A program made the position numbers and the translations under genes. Positions 14,753-24,724 of a stretch of DNA of 64,000 bases are shown here, piece by piece. Numbering within the stretch: position 1 is the stretch's first letter; every line of letters starts with the position of its first letter. A model generated the notes under the pieces. It was not told the origin of the DNA and did no database searches. It saw only the letters and a program-made list of their open reading frames with translations. This DNA is from Sipunculus nudus (taxonomy: Eukaryota; Annelida; Sipuncula; Golfingiida; Sipunculidae): contig CM049322.1 of NCBI GenBank assembly GCA_026874595.1, positions 7,053,900 through 7,117,899 on the forward strand. Direction: 5' to 3'.

Positions 14753-15871
14753 GAGTCATTCTAGCAGATTGAATGGATTTATGCATCGCAATAAAAGTGA
14801 AAATTTTAGAAGGATTTACAGAAGATTATACATATTGTGACAATTATATGATAAAGTGTGAAAAATCTCGGGGTATACATGTTTTTTTTATGGATATTTA
14901 GTTATTTATGAATATTTTTGCACAAAGACAGGTATTTTTAATATTTACTGAACCAGTAGTTATAGATTTGTTTATCAGTATGAAAACGAACTGTTTTGAT
15001 TCACGTATAAGCCGTATATGGAATCAGAGTTTTATAATTGCCGGATTGAAAATTGTAAATCCAGGAATTCTAAAGTTATTTCCAAAATTAAAGCAAACAT
15101 GGCTTTCGGCTTGGTCGTTTCAAAACAATATAATAAATTCGTACTCTATCCTTTAACACATCGATAATTTTGGGCAGGAAATGACAGAAATTGAAAGGTT
15201 AACAGTTGTCCGATAGTTGGGTTCTCAGGTGTAGGAAATGCATTAACTTTTCTACCGAGATATCTCGGAAATTCCGCGAATATTCCGGGTTTTACCAAGT
15301 ACTAAACCTGCCACCACGGTACCAGTCACAACATCGATATAACAACAACAAACTTTGCTGCAAGAGCGATATTGAACAAATTCGACCAAGTCAAGAATCA
15401 CTTGAATTGTATCGGCATATGTACTAAAACTCTACATTTTATTGCTTAAATTTTTTTATTACTGATTTATCTCGTTATTTTGATAATAATTACCAGGATA
15501 TACCTTAAAACTCTCGCAGACTCCATCCTCGAGAAAGCCTGTCACTTCGTCACTGGAATCAAACCTGTTGGCTTGCAGCGGCCGGTGTGACCGACTGCCT
15601 TCTATTTCTAACTACATGGCTCAAAATTGCATGAAGTTAATGTCGAAGTTGCCATAACATCTACATATCCGCTTTATTCTCCTTTTACGGTGTCTCGGGA
15701 CATTGTCATCTGAAGAAGATTCCTCCGCCTCGCTTGATCAGATGACCCTGTCGGCCTTGCTGGAACCACGTAGACGCGCAACCGGGGTTCTGGTTGTGAC
15801 GTCACACACATCCCAGAGTCTGTTTCATCTGTTTCTGAGGGGCTCCCAGGATTCTGTTCACAAATTCGTTC
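8303..15871 (-). CDS. Unrecognised multi-exon gene built of short phase-0 exons, 5' end missing
   Basis: Exons in transcript order are 15871-15689, 15611-15504, 12257-12207, 12081-12028, 11467-11393, 11277-11089, 10854-10792, 10011-9961, 9805-9749, 9418-9329, 9212-9119 and 8454-8303 (TAA). Each has GT-AG borders. The first ten are exact multiples of three (183, 108, 51, 54, 75, 189, 63, 51, 57, 90 nt), and the joined frame stays open for about 388 residues. The N-terminal part is Ser/Arg-rich and looks disordered, with basophilic kinase-like sites KKRRSSV and TRRIS. The 63-residue exon (MPLFTYN, ECVVREK, YMVVATCGLEEHER) and those after it look globular. No transmembrane segment or known catalytic motif is visible and I do not recognise the family. 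No start codon was found, so upstream exons are missing; one or more may also be missed between 15504 and 12257. If the 9119 donor is skipped, the frame stops at 9087. Exons are inferred without transcript support. Confidence 0.62.
9047..9078. repeat. (TAA)n microsatellite
   Basis: Uninterrupted ATA/TAA trinucleotide run just beyond the alternative stop at 9087 of the minus-strand gene. Confidence 0.9.
11493..11519. repeat. (TG)n microsatellite
   Basis: TG run with one TC interruption, preceded by a short (AT)n. It lies at the end of a tRNA-derived SINE when read on the minus strand, the usual place for a SINE tail repeat. Confidence 0.85.
11520..11665 (-). repeat. tRNA-derived SINE, head and body
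   Basis: On the minus strand a tRNA-like head has an A-box-like stretch (GGTCAGTGGTTGGTC) and a B-box (GGCTTCGATTCC) about 11.58-11.66 kb. A unique-looking body follows and ends in a TG microsatellite. It lies in the intron between the 12028 and 11467 exons. Family name not assigned. Confidence 0.5.
11708..11745. repeat. (TA)n microsatellite
   Basis: Perfect TA run of about 38 bases, intronic to the minus-strand gene. A shorter TA run lies at about 11850-11872. Confidence 0.9.
12451..13165. repeat. Composite repeat copy 1: conserved flank plus decayed minisatellite
   Basis: 12.45-12.73 kb closely matches 41.68-41.93 kb: shared TTTGCGGATACGTCAA, ATGAAACGCAAAT and GTTTACTTTCTGTAATTG. 12.97-13.16 kb holds degenerate units of the GATGAGGCACACC-type minisatellite seen at 42.19 kb. 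Open frames here on either strand are products of the repeat. Confidence 0.75.
13450..13800 (-). pseudogene. GC-richer segment with a decayed open frame of unknown origin
   Basis: One minus-strand frame reads through most of this stretch, broken by in-frame stops near 13.67 and 13.64 kb. It includes ITRRLKSRYGDSADC and later NIELTVARNMTKC. GC content is clearly above the surroundings. It could be an old transposon protein. Alternatively it could be one or two further exons of the 8.3-15.9 kb gene, since an acceptor TTGGTTGTCAG precedes it in phase 0. I cannot decide which. Confidence 0.3.
14715..14750. repeat. (TA)n microsatellite
   Basis: Perfect TA run within the large intron of the minus-strand gene. 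Confidence 0.9.
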
Positions 15872-16479
15872 CTATCACGGGTAGTAGTTCCACAATGTCG
15901 GAAATTTAAAACATCAATTCTATTTGTAGGTTCAAACCTTTTATTTGTGCAGAGACACCCAGACGGAGGAAGAAGGACTTTTAGATAAGGCGCAATATAT
16001 ATGTAAGGCATTGTTAGGATGAGTCGTTTATTGAGTGTCATGAGAATGACACACTTTGAGTGTAAAATACTCTGCTTTACTTTACTCTGCTCACTCGTTG
16101 TAGTATCTGCAAATACCTGCGATATAGTTCCAAAGTTATTTTGGACCTGGGAATACTAAAGTTGTGAATATAATACAATGATCATTAATATTATTATCCA
16201 GTTATATGTAATTTATATAATAATGTATTATAATTGTTTTATAAAGTACATAATAAATTATTTTAAATGGATTATTTGGAGAAGTGGCTTTGAAATTCTG
16301 CCTAAATAACTTTTTCTTTGCTAATGTCTTAACGTCTTTATAACTTGTGTTGATTGAATCATTTTTATAATTATAAAATCGTATCATTCGTGCAAAAACA
16401 ATCCTATGAATGAGTATGAAAAAAAATCCAGGTTACCGATCATAGGAATATGGCTTTGTAAAGGAAAAGGAAGTTCGAT

Positions 16480-16640
16480 AGCGGTTTATGGACGCCAGGA
16501 CAATTGTCTCTGACGCTTGATAAACCTTACGGACGCTCCGTTATGAGGGTCCAAGGTTCGTTTGGGACGAGCGATGTTCTGGTTAGAGGATCTTTTACCA
16601 GTAAATAACCATTGCCAGTTGTCTCAAACGAACCCGTCAG
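16480..16640. repeat. Two adjacent small inverted repeats
   Basis: GGTTTAT (16483) pairs with ATAAACC (16520). GGTTCGTTTGGGAC (16555) pairs with GTCTCAAACGAACC (16621) at 13 of 14 positions. This suggests a small folded or transposon-derived unit. Confidence 0.55.
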
Positions 16641-16658
16641 AGGATTATACACTAATAA
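16527..16658 (-). other. Weak candidate coding exon
   Basis: An acceptor-like TAATCCTCAG is followed by 43 open codons (LLVYNPLTGSFETTG, later VPNEPWTL) and a stop. Amino-acid composition is protein-like. However, the segment overlaps a nested inverted repeat (16480-16640), so it may be a transposon end. No family recognised. Confidence 0.2.
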
Positions 16659-16847
16659 CTGAGGATTACATTTTGCTATACGCATATATTCATATAAAAC
16701 AGAATTTTTAATCATATAATGATATGATAATAATAGAAATAACAACAATCATATTTTACAAAACCAATAAAAATATTACACATCATCATTTGGAACGGGA
16801 CTCCAGAATGTTTGCCCGAGCGTCTTCATAAATTTCCTATTGAAAGA

Positions 16848-16849
<2 letters not shown>

Positions 16850-16911
<62 letters not shown>
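16850..16911. repeat. (TA)n microsatellite
   Basis: Perfect TA run of about 62 bases. It creates an apparent repetitive Ile-Tyr frame that is not a gene. Confidence 0.95.
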
Positions 16912-16914
<3 letters not shown>

Positions 16915-17810
16915 CTAGCATACCTATCGGTATTTTTACTTAACGCAAGTTATAACTATATTTGGAATTATAATGATATAGGTATTTATAATAATAACAC
17001 AAGATTAAATCGAATGTTTCCTTTTAAACTTAAGACTCTTTCGCAAATTTAAAATACAATTTTTAATAATTATCCTGATAGGATATAGCGATGTCTACCG
17101 TGCATAACATATTTAACAGATCCTTTGTGTCCAGCTGAGCTAACACTGAAAGTCTCAGTAAATGATGCCGGGCTGATCAAGGTGTCTGCAAAGTTATGTT
17201 CACGGCCAGGATAACAGTAAATATAACCACATATAATTAGAACATCTTCACCTATATAGTTGAAGTTTCTTTAATATATCTACGTAAATATTGTTGTTCA
17301 TAGTGTCTTTATAATATAAAGGACATGTCTTTATCTTACATAATTTACAATTTAAAACACTGACAGAAAAGTCATGTGCATTCTAACCACGGGTATTTTC
17401 TTATCTAAGATTATGATAATATATATATATATATATATTTATATATGATAAATGTTTTTTAAAAGTATGATCGTTATTTATTAGATTCATTCATGATTGA
17501 TAAATACTAATATAACAATAAGAAATATTTGATATATATCTTGTGAGCAATTTACTAGAAAAAATATAATTGAAATTGTGTCAATTATAACGCATGCAGT
17601 TGCTAATGAATCTTTCAGTTTATTTTGCTCTATTCTTACAGCAAAAGTACTGTGTGAAAATAAAATTACTGTTACTGTTTTTGTCTATCAAGGGCGAGAT
17701 AGAAACAATGTTACTATTTTATTTTTATTATATTTATTATATGATACATTTATTATATAACATGTTTTACATTTTTCATCATATCTATTGTTATAACTTC
17801 ATTAGTGTAA

Positions 17811-17861
<51 letters not shown>
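17811..17861. repeat. (TTA)n microsatellite
   Basis: About 17 TTA units. They give an artefactual poly-Tyr/Leu/Ile frame. Confidence 0.95.
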
Positions 17862-17966
17862 TTATTTTTATCACTTTTATAATTAAAAGTAGGAGTTAGT
17901 GTAAATTTATATAGAACCATTATATCTTTTTTTTCGTCTTTCCAGTGTTTCCTTTAATTCCACTTG

Positions 17967-18144
17967 ATTCTTTAGTCATATTAACATATCTTGGATTACC
18001 AAAACAGAATATTATTTCATTATATCATCTCTCTATGTTTCATCACTCTCAACGATTCCCGTAGACAACAGCAGTTACCGATCGAAACATTTCTCAGCTG
18101 ATAAAGCCATAAATCATCTGTTATCAGTCCATCGTGGAAAATTG
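17967..18144 (+). repeat. Inverted repeat, left arm
   Basis: Reads as the diverged reverse complement of 19354-19543. Shared blocks include ACATATCTTGGATTAC, CCCGTAGACAACAG and GATCGAAACATTT. The arms are separated by about 1.2 kb. Confidence 0.75.
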
Positions 18145-19353
18145 ATTACACACGACGCCTCAGCTTGTTGACAAAAACCCATATAACCCCAGGTTACAAC
18201 CTACCTACATTGCTGTTAACATACATACCTAATGAGTCCTGTGTTGCCTCCAAGTCCGTTTCCTTATCAGATGGGACTATGGCACAGTAAACCTTGCGCA
18301 GCTTATATTAATCCACAGTCTTTACTGACAGATTGATAACAATAAGAACTCAGTAAAACACAACCTAGCATAAAACACTAAGCTACGCCTATATGATAGA
18401 AAATCAATAATTTATTATTAATAAAGTCACTTTATCTTACACTCAAGGTGCAGATGAGACATATCCTTGATACATATTTGGAATAACACAATAAATAATA
18501 ATATATAGGAAAGTGGTAATTATATATTTAGAAGTGTTTTAGAATATTTATTAACTCCGATGTATTCTACAAAATCAGTATGTATAGCGTTTCATAATGT
18601 TTTAAAGATAAAGCAATCCAACAGTACCATAGTAAGTCATATAGACGTGACTTATTTTTAAGATAAGATTCTGTATAGATGAGAACATACTCTTAATATT
18701 AAGCAAAGTAAAGAAATAGAAACAGATAACAAATGCTAAAGATAAGTAAAATATATCTTTGATATGGTTCTTCATAGCTTTATGATCATCTTGTATAAAT
18801 AACTGTACACAACGATAATGTAAAAACATCCCTGGATTATATATCGCTCACGACCATGGGGCTTCGGTTTCAGCTGTTATTTTAATTTACTGTCTTTCAT
18901 TTGAACCAAAAATCTTGAGATTTGATTAAAATACATTTCAGCGGAAACTTTGGTTTTGCCATTTACTGACATTATCTGCAAACATCGCTGAGGTAGAATT
19001 GTTGAATAATAGTTTCATGGCGTCTTCATGAAAGGGCCGTGGGCACAGCCTTGTTTCATTTAGCCAAAGTGGGTGCTTGGAGGTTATAACCCTGTGTTAA
19101 TCAAAGGTTGTTGTCATGGTTAGAGTTGAAATCCCAGGAGTCATAATATATAGCGTCGTCCTTTATTATTAGAGTATTTTAGTAAAAGCTGGTCTCTATC
19201 ATTTAAATAGTAAGGTATTATAAGATATTAGGTATGCAAATAAGTTTAAATTGTGTTTAAAAGTGTTTGTACTTGAACTGACCCATTTTCTTGCATATGA
19301 TACATATCGCCAGCTGGGTGTTATTACGAACTGACTAAGGTTCCTGTGTTACC

Positions 19354-19543
19354 CAATTGTCACGATGAACAGAGGAATAATTGCTTAATCATCTGATAAA
19401 TGTTTCGATCAGAAACAGCTGTTGTCTACGGGACATGTAGACACTCATTAATTATAGAGAAAAATATTGGGTTCATCATTTATAAAAATTGAGTAAGTGT
19501 ACGCTTTTGTAATCCAAGATATGTCAATACGACTAAAGAAACA
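19354..19543 (-). repeat. Inverted repeat, right arm
   Basis: Inverted partner of 17967-18144. Either an inverted duplication or two opposed copies of one interspersed repeat. No terminal repeats or target duplication are obvious at the arm ends. Confidence 0.75.
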
Positions 19544-19637
19544 GTAGTGAAAGTGGCAGAAAACTAACCTAAACGATATAAGGTATCATATGAATTCACA
19601 CGTACAACTATTACTACTACAGCATCTGATAATTATG

Positions 19638-19690
19638 ATAATAATAATGATAATAATAATAATAATAATAATAACAATAATAATAAAATA
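19638..19690. repeat. (TAA)n-rich microsatellite
   Basis: Imperfect run of TAA with TGA and CAA interruptions. Confidence 0.85.
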
Positions 19691-20199
19691 TAATGATACC
19701 AATAATAGTAAATATAATAATATATAATGATAACAAAGTTATGATCTATTCCTTGATAGACAGTAACTGAGTGGATATTAAATATTATTTCATTTTCATA
19801 TAGGACTATTGCAGTAAGATTAATAACACAGAATAAAGTGACAGATTCTTTAGCAACTGGTAGCGCTAACAGGACATAGATTTCATTTAAAAAAATATTT
19901 AAATTTATATTTTTCCATTTAATTCGCCACCGTGTTCAAATCTCGAAGAACAAACGATATTAAATAGTTATATCTTTTTCTAGTCTAACTATTGTATTAC
20001 TATTAATCAAACTTGAATAAAATGAAAACATATAAATAGAGATCATACTGCCACAAATATTTTTCATACACATTTATGTATTTATACATGCACATATATT
20101 TGTGTGTGTGTGTGTGTTTATTTTCGAATCTGGTATCAATGTACTTTCGCATGACTTATGTAGCATGTTTAACATAAACTTACAAATTAAATAAAGCCA

Positions 20200-20290
20200 G
20201 AAATTCGCTCGTCCCATCGGACTCTTGGACCATTAGAACCCAGTGATTGTAAAAGATTCCGAGGGTCCGAGATGCTTACCAGTGCATTCC
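20200..20290 (-). repeat. Probable 3' part of a SINE-like repeat
   Basis: A GC-richer minus-strand block (CATCTCGGACCCTCGGAATC and onward) sits beyond an AT/GATA microsatellite and a tRNA-like head at 20.46-20.53 kb, all in the same orientation. Treated as one repeat interrupted by expanded microsatellites; this is an inference. Confidence 0.35.
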
Positions 20291-20300
20291 TAAAAAAGCT

Positions 20301-20302
<2 letters not shown>

Positions 20303-20375
<73 letters not shown>

Positions 20376-20427
20376 GATGGATAGACAGATAGATAGATAG
20401 ATAGATAGATTGATAGATAGATAGATG
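20303..20427. repeat. (AT)n followed by (GATA)n microsatellite
   Basis: AT run 20303-20368, then TAGA/GATA units to about 20427. Confidence 0.95.
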
Positions 20428-20454
20428 GAAATGGTATACACAGAAAAGTCGGTT

Positions 20455-20530
20455 CACTAAAGGTTGGAATCGAACCCACGATCTTCTGATTTCCGGTCGG
20501 GTGCCTTCACCACCAGCCTTTCCAGATTAA
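20455..20530 (-). repeat. tRNA-derived SINE head
   Basis: The minus strand has an A-box-like GGCTGGTGGTGAAGGC and, about 35 bases on, a B-box GGGTTCGATTCC: the internal RNA polymerase III promoter layout of tRNA-type SINEs. No acceptor stem pairs, so it is not a functional tRNA. Confidence 0.6.
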
Positions 20531-20558
20531 CTTTGCCTCTGTATATTTGCACAAGATG

Positions 20559-20561
<3 letters not shown>

Positions 20562-20608
<47 letters not shown>
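20562..20608. repeat. (AT)n microsatellite
   Basis: Perfect TA run between the SINE head and the first composite-repeat unit. Confidence 0.95.
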
Positions 20609-20609
<1 letters not shown>

Positions 20610-20980
20610 CTCTATTTGGATTGGTCATCTTATCATCTGTTTCTCATGCCATGCTTTTATCTCTGATTACTTGAGAGCGGTGACTTATCGTTTCGACAAA
20701 GATTAACAACCACTCATGCAGCAGTGTACTTTACATAGATATTAACTGTGACGTTTGTTGTGTCACGAGGGTTAAATTAAGGTTTAAAGATCAGCGTCAT
20801 ACATGTGGTCGTATAGCTCTTGTCCCTGTGTATGTGGCACTACACATATACCAATGTAGTGGTTGGGCAACTTTTAGATGAAATGCGGTTTAAATTATCC
20901 AATATGAGTTGCAGTCTTTGAATCTTGCCCTGACCCAACATATCTAAAGTACAACAAAGACAATATTAAGTAAAATGGAA

Positions 20981-21003
20981 TAATAATAATAATAATAATA
21001 ATA

Positions 21004-21051
<48 letters not shown>
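20981..21051. repeat. (TAA)n microsatellite
   Basis: About 23 units of TAA with one ATA slip, inside the composite repeat. Confidence 0.95.
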
Positions 21052-21053
<2 letters not shown>

Positions 21054-21528
21054 TGATAAAGTATATATGTTGATGATGTTTTATTTATGATGACTTAGCT
21101 GCGTGTTTATTTATTTGCATGGAACTATCACACGCTTCTTCTTATTTATTAATTTAGGTGATCTACCTTTATTTCATAGTTTATTGTCCTTGTGAGACGC
21201 CCTTTATAGCAAACATTTTATATTTAAATACGGTTATACTTAACTTTAGAGTCAATGAAGGTGTCTCCCGCCGAAATACATCTTTACAACTCCTGGGGCT
21301 ACAAAAGGAGTTGTTTACGTGTTCCAAGAAGTTCACACTACGAGTTTATAGAGTCCATTCAAGTTTCAGCTTTGGAGAAAACATTGCTGCTGTCCCGACC
21401 AGGCCTAGTGACACATCGTAGTTCACAAAATTTGTATATAGCAGCTGAGCGCGAGTTACATGTGTTGGGCTTTTATGTTTACCTTGGTGCAAAAGTTTGG
21501 ACATATAAATGTGAGTATATAGTAATAT

Positions 21529-21612
21529 AATAATAATAATGTATATGTGTCCATAACTTTCTTGTTTAGGAAAAAGAAAGTAATCGACACATATACATTA
21601 TTATTATTATTA
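21529..21612. repeat. Near-perfect hairpin-forming inverted repeat
   Basis: Left arm 21529-21563 (ending TATGTGTCCATAACTTTCTT) pairs with right arm 21574-21610 (AAGAAAGTAATCGACACATA and onward), leaving a loop of about 10 bases. The arm motif ATGTGTCGATAACTTTCTT recurs singly at 22.85, 43.58, 51.06 and 58.99 kb, so this copy is an inverted doubling of a family motif. Confidence 0.8.
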
Positions 21613-22077
21613 TTACGTTTCACTTAAAATTGCTTTTTTTTGTACTTTGAGTAACGTTTGTTTAATTATATTTCACTACAAATGTTCGATACTGAACAAA
21701 TAATCATATCAGCACAAATATAAACACGTTAGGACACATAGGTAATGGACAATTTAGCACGTATTTATTTCGTAGGCAGAATCTTAAGCAACTGCCCAAT
21801 TAATCCATTTAATAATCATTTATTATTTATTCATTATAATAAAAATAACAATATATAATAATAAATTACATATACATGGATTATAATATTTAGAATTATG
21901 TTATATTATACACGGTTATTAATATAATATATAATATAAATATTATATATTATATTATCAACAAACTAAAATAATTACAAAGTTCATATGTGGTCATGTT
22001 ACTTAAAATTATTTTCCTCTCACTGTATATGTATAAGCATATAAAGCAAACATGATAAATTAAAATATAGATATACT

Positions 22078-22792
22078 AAGCTTTAGAGTCAATGAAAGCA
22101 TCTCCAGCCGAAAAAAAAACCCTTTGGCTGAAAAGGAGTTTTTGACGTGTTTCACGAAGTTCACATTACGAGTTTATAAAGTCCAGTCAAAGATCATCAT
22201 AGGACAGCACATTGCCAGTATTCGGTTCAGGCCTGGTGACACACACAATTAGTAGCAGCCAAGCGCGAATTGCATATGCAGGGTTTTTATACTAGTGTAT
22301 AAAAACATATAGACAAAAAGCCTATAGACATTTATTACCATGAGAAATCAGTCAATAAATTCCCAGCGTGATTATGTTATATCCAACTCTAATAGGCCTG
22401 ATCATCCTATTCTCCTGGCATGCGTTTTATCGCTGATTACTTAACAGTGGCGATAGATTGTCATCTTGACAATGATTAACCCTTTTCTTCCCTCCAGCAG
22501 TGTAGTTAACATGCATGGTAACTGTATCGTTTGCTGTGTCACGAGGTTTATATTGAGGGTTAAAGATCAGCGTCATACATGTGGTCGTGAAGCCCCTTTC
22601 CCTGTTCATGTGGCATAACACGTAAACCAATATAATGCTGGGACAAAGTATATATGTCATGAGGTTTAATTAATCTAATATGAGTGCAGTCATTGTATAT
22701 TCGGCTGACCCAATATATCTAAACATAGCATAAACAGCTATCGCACATTCGTAATATAATTAAACAAACGTTATTTAAAGTACATGGAAAGC

Positions 22793-22827
<35 letters not shown>

Positions 22828-23345
22828 TAATAATAATAATAAATATGTGTCGATAACTTTCTTAACCTCAACATAGCCCTATTATTCATATGATAATAAT
22901 AATAAATATGAGCCGATAACTTTTTTAACCTCAACACAGCCCTATTCTTATGAAGTGGCCAGATGGAAATCATTTGACGCTCATTCATATAATTGTTTGT
23001 ACACAGTTTTTACCATTTAATTATTATACAAATAATCTCATCAGCACAAAAATAATCACGTTGGGAGTAATTTATTTCGTACGCAGAATCTAAAGCAAGT
23101 GCTCCAAATAATCCATTTATTTATAATTTATTATGTATTTATTAAACTATAAAAAACAATATATAATAATAAATTACATATAAATGGATTATAATATTTT
23201 GGATTATGTCATAATATACATGGTTGTTTAATATTATATATTTTATAATTATTATTTATAATATAATCAACAAACAAAAAGAATTAGAAAGTATCATATG
23301 TGATCATGTTACTTAAAATACTATTCCTCTCACTGTATATATAAA
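22078..23345. repeat. Composite repeat, tandem unit 2
   Basis: Sister of 20610-22055 at moderate divergence. Contains (TAA)n at 22794-22842. A local tandem duplication of about 65 bp follows (22842-22945; the TCGATAACTT...TCAACATAGCCC block occurs twice). Confidence 0.75.
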
Positions 23346-23860
23346 CATATACATATACATATATATACATGTATATACAAACGGACAAACATGCATAGAA
23401 CATATATATCATTTGTGCATGCGCAAATATTTGTCCGACCACTGTCGGATAAATACAGTCATTCAGTCAAAAGCTGATGACATGTTCCAAGTCAGTGGAG
23501 ACCTTTACTGGTCATGTATCGTCTACACTATGAAATTAAAGCGTCCCGAACGCATTTTATGTGTACTGTAAAACATGCATGTGTTCCATTTACAACACAT
23601 AAAGGATACAAGAAGTGTATCATCTAATGTATGTGTACCGCTGATGAAACGCTGGTGTTCCGAAGTCAGTATTAAGTTTCATTTTCTTAGTTTTCTTCAT
23701 AAATTATTTCATTCAAAACAGACACTAGAAAGACCAGGTGAGAAATCACAAAGAAAAATCCCATCTATACTTCAATGAAATTAAGTTAATTACATGTGTT
23801 TATAACTCATAATATTTATAACGGAATGTAGTAGAATATTAGTTAATCACAATTTTTTAG

Positions 23861-24473
23861 ATGGTGTTTGATGTCACGCTGATCAGAATGTATAGGCAGA
23901 TCAGGGTGGAGGATATGACAAGGAACGTGAACAACCTAATTTTACTGCAGGAAGCCAAGGTAAAGAAATTGTGTTATGAACTCTCATAATCTAAAAAAAA
24001 ATATTTTTATTCATTGAAATTGATTGCATTAATGCATCCGACACATAACGTGTCAAGTATAGTATTTTTATAATTGAATTATGATTCGGTGAGAGAATAT
24101 ATCTATTTGGTAATTTACATGAATAGTGTAACCGGTAAACATTAGGAAAATGCATACCAGAGATGAAAGCTCGATGTAAACAATTAACCTTAAAATAGGG
24201 ATCAGCATTGGCTTATTGGTTATTTGTCTGTGGCACCATCTTGGATCATGATTTTTTTATTGGTCTGAACGAGAACATTGAATAATACCTAATATTCGTT
24301 CACTTATATGTACTAATTAATATGATTGCGTGTTTTTTTGGCATATATGTTGATTTCATAAAACTGATGTGTTGGTCCATTGCTTATATATTTCGCATTA
24401 TAGACTGAGAGCTTCGTACACGCTTTGGGATATCTGGAAAAGCGTGTTAGGACAAACAATGGAAAACACAGGT
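23861..24473 (+). CDS. Two exons of an unrecognised plus-strand gene
   Basis: Exon 23861-23959 (99 nt) lies between a strong acceptor (AATTTTTTAG) and donor GTAAAG. It starts with ATG and encodes MVFDVTLIRMYRQI... ending LLQEAK, in phase 0. Exon 24404 onward follows acceptor TTTCGCATTATAG in phase 0 and encodes TESFVHALGYLEKRV. It ends at one of two overlapping donors, GTGTGA at 24472 (phase 2) or GTGAGT at 24474 (phase 1). The joined peptide looks helical. No domain recognised, and I could not find a convincing next exon or stop. A 24-nt candidate microexon lies at about 23602-23625 with a GTATGT donor; it is weak. Treat as a partial gene model. Confidence 0.4.
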
Positions 24474-24680
24474 GTGAGTCTTTTTTTAGGTGTTTGAGGT
24501 AAATATTCAAATATCAAAGCAGGAACTACTGGATTATTAGAACACTACATACATATACTTCACCTGAACGCCTTAATGTGTTACGCTTTTGTTACATGCA
24601 TCGGAACACACAAATGCCTTTTATATAGAACACTCTTCTGTGTTCACAAAATGTGTTCTATGAATATGCGTTCCAGATAA

Positions 24681-24724
24681 GTGTTCTCTCTAGAACACAA
24701 TAATAAGTGTTCTCTCTAGAACAC
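24681..24724. repeat. Tandem palindromic 26-bp repeat
   Basis: GTGTTCTCTCTAGAACAC occurs at 24681 and again at 24707. Each copy is itself a near-palindrome with GTGTTCT and AGAACAC arms. Similar half sites (GAACACTC, TGTGTTC) lie 20-60 bases upstream. Confidence 0.7.

Larger units (their letters stand above)
20610..22055. repeat. Composite repeat, tandem unit 1
   Basis: Shares three blocks with 22.08-23.35 kb: GATTACTT...CATACATGTGGTCGT (20.62-20.85), TTTAGAGTCAATGAA... (21.24-21.53), and TCAGCACAAAT...CATGTTACTTAAAAT (21.66-22.03). Related blocks also occur at 43.0-43.9 and 58.8-59.3 kb. Open frames at 21158 and 21255 lie in the repeat and are not conserved in the sister unit. Confidence 0.75.

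Noticed and set aside
15802-16041. 79-codon minus-strand frame
   Set aside because: Its downstream half overlaps the 15871-15689 exon in a different frame; the exon frame has consistent splice phase and a longer continuation.
16840-17052. Ile-Tyr repeat protein
   Set aside because: Translation of an (AT)n microsatellite. The same applies to frames at 20187, 26690, 45475 and 51653, and to poly-Tyr frames at 17594 and 22719.
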